Assembly: GCF_000471905.2 (NCBI RefSeq)
Contig: NW_006499728.1
Location: 1,085,579 to 1,149,578, forward strand
Origin: Amborella trichopoda
Lineage: Eukaryota; Streptophyta; Magnoliopsida; Amborellales; Amborellaceae
Length of the DNA: 64,000 nt
Direction of reading: 5' to 3'
Shown in pieces: positions 1-10,113 of this stretch (positions are counted from its first letter, which is position 1; every line of letters starts with the position of its first letter). The notes beneath the pieces were generated by a model. That model did no database searches. It had not been told where the DNA came from and saw only the letters and a program-made list of their open reading frames with translations. Both the position numbers and the translations under genes were made by a program.

Positions 1-40
<40 letters not shown>
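1..40. repeat. (TA)n microsatellite
   Basis: About 20 uninterrupted TA units open the window. It is a simple repeat and probably lies inside the LTR-element internal region that follows. Confidence 0.95.
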
Positions 41-43
<3 letters not shown>

Positions 44-2578
44 ATCCACAAGCAATAGTTATATAATAGTATGAAAGTTTAAAATGATCTTCATAAAGAC
101 TTAATGGACCTTGCAAGACTATGTGGTTTTCTCAAAACCATATCCATAGACTTAGGCCTTTTTTCAAATCATCCAATTTAATTTTAACATACATGCTTAG
201 CCTTCATAAATCACTTTATCACATTCACCTTTAATTTCTTACCAAGTCAAGTTCATGGCCACAAAAACAAATTATATATACCATCTTATAATTTTATCCA
301 AAATAAAGCATGACTAAATAATGTATATTAAAGCTTTGACAAAATATTTCTTTTTTGGCAATTATGGAGAATTTATCAAAAGATCATCATCACATGCAAC
401 ACACCATATTATAGACATTATTGAGAGGATGGTCACCAAGACCAATTTCCATCAGAACACTCTATTTGTGCTTACATATTTGAATGAGCCACACCCATCT
501 CTCATGTTTCATCCTTAGGGCTCAAAGCTTTTGATAAAATCACATCTCCATGTGTATCATTACCTTAACTAGTTCATACTTAAGCACAAGGAGGCACAAA
601 AACACAAGGTATTCAAAACCGATACTTTCAAATTTATTAGCACTTATCACTTAATGTGTATACTCTCCATACATATTCATAAAACAATTAGCCAAAATAT
701 AACCAAAGCACATTAAAGAAAGTTATTGAATCATCTTTCCCTATATGACCTTAACATATAATGTGGGATAGATTTCATACCTTAAAACCATCTAGTGCAG
801 TACCTGGGCTTTCTTGATTCATCGTTTTTATTTGTTTGACAAGCTTTTGTGATCTTGGAAGTGCACATAACTGATGGAGAATATATTGGTCATCGGTTTC
901 ACATGTCACGAAGTGTCCATCTGTTCGGCATTTGGATTCTTCTATCTTATATCATGAAAAAAATATTTTCTTCATCTCATTATTTCAAATATCACAATTT
1001 TGATTCTCCCACTGATCATTAGCGTTTCTATGCTACCACCAGGTTTCTCTATATATCCATTCATTTTGAAGAAACTAAGATGCTTTTATAGGTATTGTAT
1101 TTCTTCTTCTTTCTGCTATTTTCAGATCGAATACTCTTCACATAGAGTCTCTTATCTTGCTAACTCTGCATTACATCTCTCTGAAGTTGTACTATAATAA
1201 ACCATACTCATGGCACAGTATAAAACCTTTTAAAATGAGTCTTAAAGGTCTCCATAATTGGAAATTCAAGGACGTGTCTTAACATGTCACATCTTTTAAT
1301 TTAGTGCAGCATAGAACATGAGCATCCATGATAAAATATGATATATGTCAACTCATAAAAAGTTTATCTCTGAATCCTTTTGAGTATTGAAATATACTCA
1401 AAAATATAAAATAATGATCAGTTCCATTCCTAAATCATACCATATAGTGAGTCTTCGTTTAAGTGACATTTAGGTTACAATGCAATTTTCTCAGCAGAAA
1501 ATCAGATTGAGCACCTCGCAATAAAAAATTCTCTCTCAATTCTCAAAGAATTTCTTATTGAAATCCTTTGTGTTGAGAACTAGACTTAAAACAAAATCAT
1601 AACATCATAGTTTAAGTCCTAAATAATACTTTCATTCAGAGAAATAAATAAGTGACATTCACGTCACAAAATAAATCATACTGCATAATTCCAAGATGAA
1701 CATTATCTAGTAAAATTATCTTTTCTCTCTACCATCATGGAGTTTCTCTTTCAAACCAACTTTGTTTGAAATTAGACACATAATAGTCACACATATATTT
1801 CACAAGCCTTATATCACTCTCTTAAGTAGGCTTGATAAATATAGATAGTCATGTCTTTAATGAGTAACATACCAAATTACAGAAAATTCAGGATGACCTC
1901 TCTTCAATCCAAAATTTTTATTCTCCTTGTCCCCTAGATATTTCTCTTTCAAATAACTTTTATTAGAAAATAGACTCAGAATAGAAGTCTAAAAATTTAG
2001 TGTGGACCATAAAACATTATGTTAAGGATAGAAATAAAATCATGACTTCCAAGTCATGGAAATAGTTTTCGTTGCAGAAAACAGCACTTACGCTCCTTTT
2101 AATAAATTGATCATATCTTTTAAACCACAGGGAATTTCTTGATAAAACGTTTTTTGCTTGAAAGTAGACTCAATTTTGTGTGTTGCAATAAAATTTCAGC
2201 AAAAAATAAAATCATATGATTGGTCGAAATAATCACGGAACTCAGTGGACAGTTCTTAGATTTTGCAAGGTCAGAACTGACACCCTTCATTGATGAATCC
2301 ATAACTCTCAATTCCCTTAGGATCTCCCACTGAAATTTTTCATGTAGATCCTACTCTTAAAGAAAAATACCTCATTATCTTATTCATATCACTACTCCAA
2401 AATAGTATAGAATATTTATTCTGCAGAGTGCCTTTTTTGATGTTGGAGTATTTCAATAATTCTTAACCATGGGTATATTTCTTGACCACAAAGGTCATTA
2501 ACTTTCTTATATCTCATTTCCAAGCTTCATCTAAACTCAATAAAGAGAAAAGATAACTAATGACATCAAGTATCAATA
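41..2578 (-). mobile_element. Internal region of a minus-strand LTR retroelement, no coding seen
   Basis: AT-rich sequence without a credible ORF lies on the internal side of a PBS-like site and LTR (2579-4131), so by position it is the 5' internal/leader part of that element. I see no gag, protease or RT motif. Either the coding part lies beyond the window, or the element is a large non-autonomous derivative. The right half carries a degenerate tandem repeat, listed separately. Confidence 0.5.
1350..2330. repeat. Degenerate tandem repeat, period about 196 bp, ~5 copies
   Basis: A block of the form 'ttTCtcTTcaaa...' followed by a 'gaaaaTAGACTca'-like string recurs near 1358, 1548, 1743, 1941 and 2137, giving spacings of 190-198 bp. 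A second block, a 'tcatgACtTccaaGTca'-like string with 'cagaaaa' behind it, recurs with the same phase (about 1461, 1651, 1858, 2040, 2210). Two independent blocks keeping the same register make chance unlikely. The copies are strongly diverged. Confidence 0.6.
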
Positions 2579-2590
2579 GCTCTGATACTA
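2579..2590 (-). other. Primer-binding-site-like sequence (initiator tRNA-Met type)
   Basis: On the minus strand this reads TAGTATCAGAGC, one mismatch from the usual plant retroelement PBS TGGTATCAGAGC. It sits one base inside the CA end of the putative LTR, where a PBS belongs. Confidence 0.6.
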
Positions 2591-2591
2591 A

Positions 2592-4131
2592 TGAAAGAAA
2601 GACCTATGTGATCTTTTACCGGGGAATACATTTTTTTTTTTCCACCCATTTTTTTAGGCAAAAGATCACTCACAGGTGGTTTTTATTATAATAAGATAAA
2701 TTTCAAAATAAAATCAACATAACAATAAAACCAAGAACTTAACAACTTGGTGTCATTGAAACAACTATGCATTATGCTTGAGAATAAACGATAAGATTGT
2801 AAGAAAGAAAAGAAAGAGTGTCGGAGATTACCTCAACTGGGCTTATTACACCCCACACTGAGTCACCACCATCCGATGGCTCGGGATCAACGGTCTAGCT
2901 TTAATCTCGAACCGAGAACGCAAATTTCGGCCAAGCCACACCAATGGAACATGAACCCCTTTGATCACAAACTCAAACCCTAGGTGAATTCTCTAAGCAA
3001 CCTGGTTTGAGAGAGATGAATTCTCTTTTTGCTAAACCCTAAGGTTCTTTCACAATGTGGGAGAGAGAGATCAAACATGAGAGAGAGGTGCGTGCCCCCT
3101 TTTTGGGATATGAGAGGGAAAGATGAGAATTAGGTACAAGAGATAAGGTGTAGAGATTTTTGGGTAGAGACAATCCCTTTTTTATGGACTTTGAATAAGA
3201 TTAGGATTCTTAAGGTTTTCTTTAGCTTGCCTCTTCTTGTGAGATTGAACATAGATCGTCAATCAAGGGTGACTTGTGGGGTGAGAGATCTAAGTTATCC
3301 ATTCCATAGATGGGTCATCAACATCTATCGCCCTGCATGTCGAGGCCCATCTATGGAATGGATAACTCAGATCTCTCACCCCACAAGTCACCCTTGATTG
3401 ACGATCTATGTTCAATCTGAGTTATCCATTTCATAGATGGGTCATATGGGAAAATGATCCATATGGTTTTAAGAATCCAATCTATAATAATGGGGTAATC
3501 CACCTTCAACTATGGACTACAGACCACATTAGTTTTATCGAACTGACCCAGTGGTTTTCATGACCAACAGTCCAAGCAGGAGCTCATTAACGGGGCACCA
3601 AAGTCAGGTCGATGAATCAAGAGGTCGCAGTCCAAGCCTGTAGATTACAGGTCCTCCCCTAGAGACGAGTCAAGGTCACCACGACCTGATCCGACCACAG
3701 CTCTATGGCGCATAGGGGTATCTCTCGCACATGCATTGTTTTTCACCCAAAGGTGGATATCTGGTTTTCTCGAACGATCTATCAATATGCATACCGTGTG
3801 ATGGAACATGGATCAGGTTTTGGCCCCCGTCTCAGTAGGCCACCATCACACATAAGGGTCACACAGTCCCTTGGCTCACTCATCCAGGCATGTTCTCCGA
3901 CCTCATCAAGGGCTAACCCATAAACCCTTATCGATTTGTTCTTCATGCCCAGGTAGCATGGGGTTTTCCCAACCGATTGGCCTAGATCGTTAAGCACAGA
4001 TCAGTATCAGCAAACCATCGTTTGTTTAGTATGGTCCATGAGGGACCACACTCCCACTGAGTTCATGTTCCACTATATCATTTTATTTTACAAGCACTCG
4101 TAAAGCCTTTAAAGGCCACATAAACCCAACA
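2592..4131 (-). mobile_element. Putative 5' LTR of a retrotransposon (1.54 kb)
   Basis: On the minus strand the segment begins TGTTGGGTTTATGTGGCC and ends TTTCTTTCA, i.e. TG...CA, and is directly followed by a PBS-like site. It lacks ORFs, contains GA-rich stretches and a long hairpin (3243-3417), and abuts a HAK gene remnant whose homology starts just beyond its outer end. The partner LTR and the target duplication cannot be tested because the element runs off the window. The superfamily is not resolved; Copia or Gypsy are both possible. Confidence 0.6.
3243..3417. repeat. Near-perfect inverted repeat, 72-bp arms, 31-bp loop
   Basis: The left arm 3243-3314 pairs with the right arm 3346-3417 with essentially one mismatch (gatctAag versus gatctGag). 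About 28 bp of the left arm also recurs in direct orientation just after the right arm (3417-3445). The structure lies in the LTR and its transcript would fold into a long hairpin. Confidence 0.9.
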
Positions 4132-4149
4132 ATTAATTGGATCTAATGA

Positions 4150-4545
4150 TTGCAAATCTGCAGTCTTGACTTCGAGGATCTTGCAATCATTGGGGATGCA
4201 ATATGAGATTTGAGAAGATGATGCTCAGTTTAGCTGTTTTGGTTATTAACTTGAAGCCTAAGCCTAAAATTTTGCTCCTTTTCCAAATTTAGGCTTTTTT
4301 TAATAGTAAATAATGCAAATTAAATGAAGTTTTTCCTAGTGGTAATAGACCTGATTTTAACTTGTTTGTCTCCCTATTTTGTTTTATTTTCTTTTAGTGG
4401 AATTTGTTTCTCAATTTTAAGTAGCAAAGTATGTCTATATCCCTTGTATGGTATTGGGGCACGTAACTTGAATGGAAGGAGCTCCTGTTACAACCTACAT
4501 GTTGTGGGTGTTCACATAGAGGAAGTTAATGGTTGGCCCAATTAA
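4150..4545 (+). pseudogene. HAK/KUP gene remnant A: last codons plus 3' UTR
   Basis: The sequence aligns by eye with the end of the intact transporter at 32530-33090: the terminal coding string ggatgcaatatgag and the following gagaagatgatgctcag, then the 3'-UTR blocks 'ttgaagcctaagcct' and 'ggtaatag', and a final block around 'ttggggcac...caacctaca'. Only the last few codons and the 3' UTR survive. The coding part upstream is replaced by the LTR ending at 4131, so the LTR insertion or an associated deletion removed the rest. It lies on the same strand as the intact gene. Confidence 0.75.
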
Positions 4546-5275
4546 AGTAAGGGACAAAAGTTTATATAAGGTAATAATGTTTGCTCACTATAGTAATGGT
4601 TGGCCCTTTTCTCTCCTCAAGTTGTATGGGCGGTCCGACAGTGTGCAGTTTCGGTTCGGTAGGTCTCTGTGGCGGTACGGCAGTAGAAGTTATTGGATCA
4701 AAAAGGGATCCGGTGATCATAGAGCCACTCCGGCAGTTTACATGTACGGTCTGCGATTGGGATGCTCGATCCAGTAGATGTTTTCTTGTCAATATGGGGT
4801 TCGACTGTTGACAAGTTCGGTCAGGCAGAAATGGCATGGGTCCGACAGTTTACTGGTGCGGTCTGACAATGTGCTACTGGGGTCGGTAAATCAATGTTAA
4901 TATCAGGTCAAAATGCCTTTTTTTGTATACAAGAAGGATATTTTCGTCTAAGAAAATTAACTTTTTGACTTGGGGGGTATTTGTATAGAAAGTATAATTT
5001 GGGGAAAAAAGTTACGTTGGGGGTAAGTTGCATAGAGTGTAGTCTTGGAGTTTTTTTGTAATTTTCCCAAAAGAACTTCAAAAAAAGGGCAGAGACCTAC
5101 TGGGGCTCTCAATTCCCTGGTTCATGTTGACCTCCTTGTGACAAAATCCTCACCGTCCAAAATAGTGGTCGGTGAGAAGGCTGCAGCTTTAGTTATTTTC
5201 ATTGGGCTGCAGCCCTATCAAATCATTTTCCTTTATTTAATTATTATGTCATTTATACCTTTTTAACTTCTCACA
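4546..5275. other. Gene-free stretch with clustered GGTCCGACAG-like motifs
   Basis: No gene is supported. Between about 4626 and 4880 a GC-richer block repeats variants of 'cggtccgacagt' at least four times (near 4630, 4730, 4850 and 4860) in no strict period. It looks like part of a dispersed repeat, class unknown. The remainder is AT-rich and unremarkable. Confidence 0.5.
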
Positions 5276-5490
5276 TTTAGTTTGGTACAAGGTGGTCACA
5301 ATGAATCTTGACCATTGGATGGTTGCATATATTCCATTGACAATGCACAAGCTTCAAAAGAAATTTTTTTGAATTTTGTGACACATCCAAATTATCATAT
5401 TTCACATCAGATGGTTATAAATAATTGTGACCTCCGTGCATCAAAGGTAATGGTCTCATTGTATACAATCCTTTCCGCATTTATTGAGAT
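5276..5490. mobile_element. MITE family B copy
   Basis: The left end 'tggtacaaggtggtcacaat' is mirrored on the right by 'attgtgacctccgtgcatca', then 'aaggtaatggtctcattgta'. The same pair of ends recurs at 9350-9543, 18936-19197, 24166-24330 and 48968-49193. The size is about 215-260 bp with TIRs of about 30-50 bp. Confidence 0.65.
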
Positions 5491-5541
5491 ATTTAGTTTT
5501 GGGTTTTGTTATGATATACCCTTCATGGTGCATTCTTTTAA

Positions 5542-5933
5542 GGGTGCGGTTTATATAGAGCCTAGGCTCTAAACAATCAAATTAGAGCCTACATTTAAAT
5601 GGTGTCGAGAAACGTGGTTTCAATACTAAAAATCTTTGTGATAGCCTTAAAATATATTTTCATCTTTATCTATAAAGTTTAATGCTTAAAAAATAGTATA
5701 GATCGACAAATCTATGAAAACTTGAAAATCTTGAAAATTGACGGTCAAAAAATGCGTTACAAAATACACTATTTCCAAAACTTGAAATCTATTTTTTTCT
5801 CGTGTCCATGCATCATGATGTCAAGATGATCAATTTGAGGTTATTTGGACATCAAATCAACATCTTTTAGTGAAATTTTTGAGGTAGGCTCTAATTTGAT
5901 TGTTAGAGCCTTGGCTCTATAAAAACTTTTCCC
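5542..5933. mobile_element. Mutator-like MITE (family A), 392 bp, perfect 9-bp TSD
   Basis: The element begins GGGTGCGGTTTATATAGAGCC and ends with the near complement ggctctataaaaacttttccc. The TIR homology extends further inward across 'aggctctaa(a)caatcaaattagagcct'. It is flanked on both sides by TTCTTTTAA (5533-5541 and 5934-5942). Long TIRs starting with G and a 9-bp target duplication are the hallmark of Mutator-like elements. There is no coding capacity. It is the best preserved of roughly ten relatives in the window. Confidence 0.88.
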
Positions 5934-5942
5934 TTCTTTTAA

Positions 5943-6172
5943 ACCTACTCAAACATTTCTTAGGGGTGTAAGTCGGCCGGGATAGATTTGGGTCAACCCT
6001 GACCCTATTACTCGGTGTAGGGTCGGAGTGAGACTTGGACCCAGACTAGGACTAGGCCATCTAGACCCAATTGTTTAATGCTTACATGCATGCATTCATA
6101 GTGCTTGCATTAGTAAAAGGGGAATAGAGAGGGAAAAATAAATAAATATGTAGTTTTACATGTGTGATTTGG
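5943..6172. other. Short gene-free spacer
   Basis: The spacer contains a GGTC/GACC-rich patch ('gggtcaaccctgaccctat' near 5990-6060) of the degenerate palindromic type seen elsewhere in the window. No gene is seen. Confidence 0.5.
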
Positions 6173-7390
6173 ACAGGGGCTGCTGCGATTTAGGTCATCT
6201 CATAACCACATGCTTCATGACAATGGTGATGCTGCTTATAACAGGTCCTTTTGGGTCTTCATCTTCATTGAGAGTGTGTATATGACTCTCTTCTCGACAA
6301 GGTGGCCCAAGCTGGTCGGGTTCCTGTGCTATCTCTGCATTTGTCCTCATAATCATGCTCTTTTGGACCTAAGGGAAGAGCGAGAAGTACAATTATGAGG
6401 TTGAGCATAAGCTGAGCTTGGGCGATCTCCAACAACTTGTCTCTAACTCCAATGTCTCTTGTGTTCTCGTATTTGTTTCGTTTGCACTAATCTCATAAGT
6501 GGAATTTTGTCATTTACTTTACTTTTCTGGAATGTGGACTCGGATCATCGGTAGAAATAGAACTCTAGACTTCATGTTGTAGCACCCTGCCACTCTAACC
6601 ACCCAGGTCTAGAGGTCATTGCTCTTGTTAGTGGAATCCCAAGCATAATTCGACATTATGTTCAAAATGTTGGCTCCTTGCACCAAATTATTACAGTAGT
6701 CACGGTCGAAACTCACCCTTAAACAAGGGTCTTACCCAAATAGCTCTCCCATATTGGAAAATTAGGGCCAAAATGGGGATGTATGTGCTATATAGATATA
6801 TGGACCATCCTTACAAGCGGGATGATGAGTTTGAGAAAACTTGAGAAGCTTATGGAACACTTAAGAGATCAATGAGGAGTTGCAATTGTTACAGACATGG
6901 AAAGATGAAGGGGTGGCCTCTGTGATTGGATGGAGAATGTTGAGGTTGGTTTTGAGCAGCTGGTTTGATTGGATTTATTAATTCCTTAAGAAGAATTTCG
7001 CGTCAACGATTTCGACTTCGAGGTTCCTCCAATAAAAAATGTTGCAGGTTGGGAATGCAATAAAAGATATGAGAAGATGATGCTCAGTTCCTTGTTGTCT
7101 GCTCTCTTGGTTATCAACTTGATTACTTGAAGCCTAAAACCTAAATCTTTGCTCCTTTCCCAAACTTGGGTTTTTTTTTTTTTTGTTCTTTCCTTGTAGT
7201 AATTGATACAAGTTAAATGTAGTTTCTCCTGCTGGTAATAAACCTGATTTTATTATTGTTTGTCTCCCTTTTTAGATTTTTTTTTGTAGAATTTTTTTCT
7301 CAATTTTAAGTAGCTTAGTATATCTATATCACTTGGTTGGGGCACATAACTTAAAAAGTGCTCCTATTGCAACCTACATGAACTTATATA
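6173..7390 (+). pseudogene. HAK/KUP pseudogene fragment B: last exon plus 3' UTR
   Basis: Clear homologue of exon 8 and the 3' UTR of the intact transporter (31767-33090): shared strings include 'gaggttgagca(t/c)aag', 'cgacattatgttcaaaatgt' and 'gcaccaaattat'. The reading frame is destroyed. An in-frame TAG and TAA appear within the first 12 codons, about 20 nt are missing near 6240, 'acctatggg' has become 'acctaaggg' (a stop), a 124-bp insertion splits it at 6506-6629, and more frameshifts follow. Upstream exons 1-7 are absent. It resembles remnant A more than the intact gene in the 3' UTR (both share 'aaacctgattttatt'-type text), suggesting A and B diverged from a common duplicate. Confidence 0.88.
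6498..6637. mobile_element. Small insertion with 8-bp target duplication inside HAK pseudogene
   Basis: AGTGGAAT occurs at 6498-6505 and again at 6630-6637. The 124 bp between them have no counterpart in the intact HAK exon, and the exon alignment resumes right after. An 8-bp duplication would fit a hAT-like insertion. The ends carry no obvious long TIR (only tctagac/gtctaga inside). Confidence 0.5.
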
Positions 7391-8175
7391 TAAAAGAGAC
7401 TTGTGACGCACTCACTCAGGGACTTGGTAATTTCATAAATTTAACATATTTATCATTTATTCTTATACACATTTTTATTCCAATTTTAAAAAATCTGGCC
7501 AACTTTTTAGAATCTTTTTCAGGCTAGGTACGTTGAAGGGGGCAAATTTGGTTGGTTCATCAAGCCTACTAGGAACCAGTGTTCACAAAATCGAACCAGA
7601 AAGGTTAACCGGATATGGGCCAGGAAGCGGCTTAACCGGCCTAACCAGTAAACCAGCCGATTCAACCGTTTTAACCGGGCAAGTCCCGAAAGGTCAAAAA
7701 AGTATTGAAAAAGTAAAAGAAGATACAAAAAAAATCTACTAAAATAAGAAAAGCATATAAAGAATGGTTAAAACGAAACACATTCCAATGAAGTTGAAAA
7801 TTTTTTTAAAAAAATGGATTTTAACGAATTGATTTCTGGATTAAAATGAATATTAATGACCAAAACAATTTTTAATCTTTACAATAATGTAAAGAATATT
7901 AAAATATATATTACAAATCAAATTCTTTATTTTTGAGAATTTATATACATTTTTTTATTTTTTTTAAAATATAGGTCAATCACCAAATATTAAAAAAGAT
8001 CGTCAGGTTTTTCCAACAGTGCTAGGAACTAGCAGGATACCGGTTCAATCGCTAGAGCTGATTTTTTAAACAGTTGTAACATCTGCCCTTTGATGTACAC
8101 AGATACATACATACATATAATATGTGTATACATACATATAATGTGTGTACGTGTGTGTATGTGTGTTTGTAAATA
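7391..8175. other. Gene-free stretch; AACCGG-rich repeat and TG microsatellite
   Basis: 7555-7690 is a patch of repeated 'aaccgg', 'ggttaaccg' and 'aaccagt' motifs, a dispersed plant-type repeat, not a gene despite two overlapping short ORFs. 8090-8175 is a (TACA)n/(TG)n-like simple repeat. The rest is AT-rich. Confidence 0.6.
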
Positions 8176-8179
8176 GACG

Positions 8180-9325
8180 ATCTTCTTTTGGTGTAAGGAA
8201 GTTACTCTTGTCTTTCAAATTTTAATTGGGTGGTTGTACAAGGGTTATTAACTAGACTCAAAATTGAGAAAACATTCTCGAAATTCGTTTTACACCATAA
8301 ATGGTCTTGTAGTAAACAATCCCTTACTTTGGATATGTTAAAGAGAAGAGGAAATACTTTGGTAAACTGATGCATTATTTGTAAAGGTAATGAGGAAAAC
8401 ATTGATCATTTGTTTCTTGGATGTATGTTAAATCTGTTTGGAAATGTGCTATGGAAGAAACTGGTTTTTGTTAGTTAATTCCTACAAATATGGATGATTT
8501 ACTTGGGGAATGGTTGCTTGGAGGTTTAAGTGAAAAAGGTAGAATTATATGGAAGATTATGAAAGCTGTTGTACTATGGGAAGTATGGAAGGAAAGAAAT
8601 AGACGATGCTTTGATAATAAGAGGAAAACAGTGTTTGAGCTTAATGATAAAATGGGGAATGTGGTGGCTGATTGGTTATTGATTAAAGATAAATGGACGG
8701 GTGTTTCTCTGGTGGATTTGATGTACAATATGTATTCATTAAAGAAAAGTCTCACAGGAAAATTAGAATGGGTATATGGTCTAAACCAGAGATAGGGTGG
8801 ATTAAGTTGAACTTTGATGAAAGTTTTATGGAAATCTTAGTTTAGCAGGGGTTGCAAATATATAGGGACGAAAAATGGTAGAATTTTACTGAAGCGTTTG
8901 GTCCCATTGGACACGCTACTTCCAATGAAGCTGAGTTATGTTCTGGCTGGCATAAAGTTGTTAAGAAGGTTTGAGAAACCAATTATTATTGAGGGTGATT
9001 CATTGAATATAATTAACTGGATTATGGGGAAAGCTAACTATCCATGGAGATTTCACAGCCTTACAAGTGAATTGATGGATTGTAGTAAAGCTTTGAATTG
9101 CAGATTTCTTCATGTGTTTAGAGAATGTAATATGTAAGCGGATGGTCTTGCAAAGAACATGGCTCATGCAACAGAGATGATTGTTTTGTAATGGTATAAG
9201 ATGTGGATTTGTATTAGTTTAGTTTGTTTTTTTGTTTTTGTTTTTGTGTTTTTAATGCAGAGATGATTGTAATATGACTCTTTATGACTGAAATGAAAAA
9301 CTAGTGACTGTTTCTAAAAAAAAAA
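8180..9325 (+). mobile_element. 5'-truncated L1-type LINE, zf-RVT and RNase H remnants, poly(A)
   Basis: 8210-8470 decodes, with breaks, to a zf-RVT-like segment (TLDMLKRRGNTLV, CIICKGNEENIDHLFL). 8490-8795 continues with VLWEVWKERNRRCF, the usual tail of plant LINE reverse transcriptases. 8880-9190 decodes to an RNase H domain (EGDSLNIINW; ECNM-stop-ADGLAK). A stop codon at 9136-9138 splits the RNase H, and an in-frame stop lies in the zf-RVT part. The element ends in ten A residues at 9316-9325. The RT core and endonuclease are missing, as expected for incomplete reverse transcription. It is dead. Confidence 0.85.
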
Positions 9326-9349
9326 GAGTATATAATCCCGATATAATAT

Positions 9350-9543
9350 GAGATTGTATACAATGAGACAATTTACTTTTTGATACAAGGTGGTCACAAT
9401 TACTTACAACTATACGATGTGAAATTTGATAGCTTGAATTTATCATAAAGTTTAAGAATTTTTTTTTTGAAGTTTGAGCTTGGTCAATGGTTTAGATTAA
9501 TGTAACCTCCTTATACTGAAGGTAAATGGTCTCATTCTTTACT
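9350..9543. mobile_element. MITE family B copy
   Basis: The left end 'gagattgtatacaatgagac' with 'gatacaaggtggtcacaatt' is mirrored by 'taacctccttatactgaagg' and 'taaatggtctcattc' on the right. It lies directly between the LINE tail and the pararetrovirus segment. Confidence 0.6.
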
Positions 9544-9544
9544 T

Positions 9545-9692
9545 TTATCACCCTTCCAACAAAGTGAAGGGTGATAGTGTAGATCAATGTATTAACTGCA
9601 TGACTTTTGTCAACTACATTTTCTTGGACCTGTCCAGGACTGACATCAGTTTTAATAATCCGTTGTTTAGTAGTATTTAGGCTTTGATACCA
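9545..9692 (-). pseudogene. Partial second copy of pararetroviral coat-region segment next to PBS
   Basis: Positions 9553-9688 match 14750-14868 at about 80-85% by eye, with an extra ~20 bp in this copy. The shared text includes 'gggtgatagtgtagatcaat' and 'acctgtccaggac'. In this copy the segment begins right at the primer-binding-site-like sequence. Confidence 0.75.
9680..9692 (-). other. tRNA-Met primer-binding-site-like sequence of the pararetrovirus
   Basis: The minus strand reads TGGTATCAAAGCC, one base from the canonical TGGTATCAGAGCC used by caulimovirids. It lies about 320 nt downstream of the predicted transcription start, at the leader end. Confidence 0.6.
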
Positions 9693-10012
9693 TAACAATA
9701 ACAACGGAGTAGAAATAACTAACTAATAGTAACAATAAAATGCAAAGCAACAAGAATATAATAAACAATGCAACATGAACAATAGAACCACGGCTAATAA
9801 AACATAGGAACATAAAACCTATACAAGATAAGCTTGATACATATAAGATAAGCTTGATACACCACCAAGGTAGTTCACTTCTACTCAAGCCAATAAATTC
9901 AACACACAAGTACTCAAACCAATACTGAAACTCTCGTATTCAAACTTACAACACTCTAACTCTTACTTAGGCAACACTCAAATACTCAGACTCGCATTCC
10001 ACGACTCAGCTT
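9693..10012 (-). other. Putative pararetroviral RNA leader
   Basis: T-rich on the minus strand and without a credible coding region. It contains a direct 19-bp repeat 'ataagataagcttgataca' (around 9825-9860). By position it is the leader between promoter and primer site. Confidence 0.45.
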
Positions 10013-10036
10013 GCCTTCTAAGGTATGTGGCTTCCT

Positions 10037-10046
10037 CCTTTTATAG
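10037..10046 (-). promoter_or_regulatory. TATA box of the pararetroviral promoter
   Basis: The minus strand reads CTATAAAAGG, a consensus plant TATA box in the arrangement of caulimovirid 35S-type promoters, with repeated upstream elements behind it (10114-10257) and a G-box-like CACGTG at about 10290. Confidence 0.6.
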
Positions 10047-10113
10047 ATGGGAAGTAACTAGATTTGAAATCCGCACCGACCTCTTTAATAATGCACCGAC
10101 ACCTTTTGAAAAA

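Noticed and set aside
3191..3397. 68-codon ORF on + strand
   Set aside because: It runs through the LTR hairpin; the protein text simply reflects the inverted repeat.
4562..4837. 91-codon ORF on - strand
   Set aside because: Falls on a repeat-rich patch, no domain, overlapped by equally long ORFs in other frames.
7519..7742. Overlapping ORFs on both strands
   Set aside because: Produced by the AACCGG-type repeat; both strands are open because of base composition.
9667..9909. 80-codon hydrophobic ORF on - strand
   Set aside because: Lies in the T-rich viral leader; hydrophobicity comes from T-rich codons and no motif supports it.
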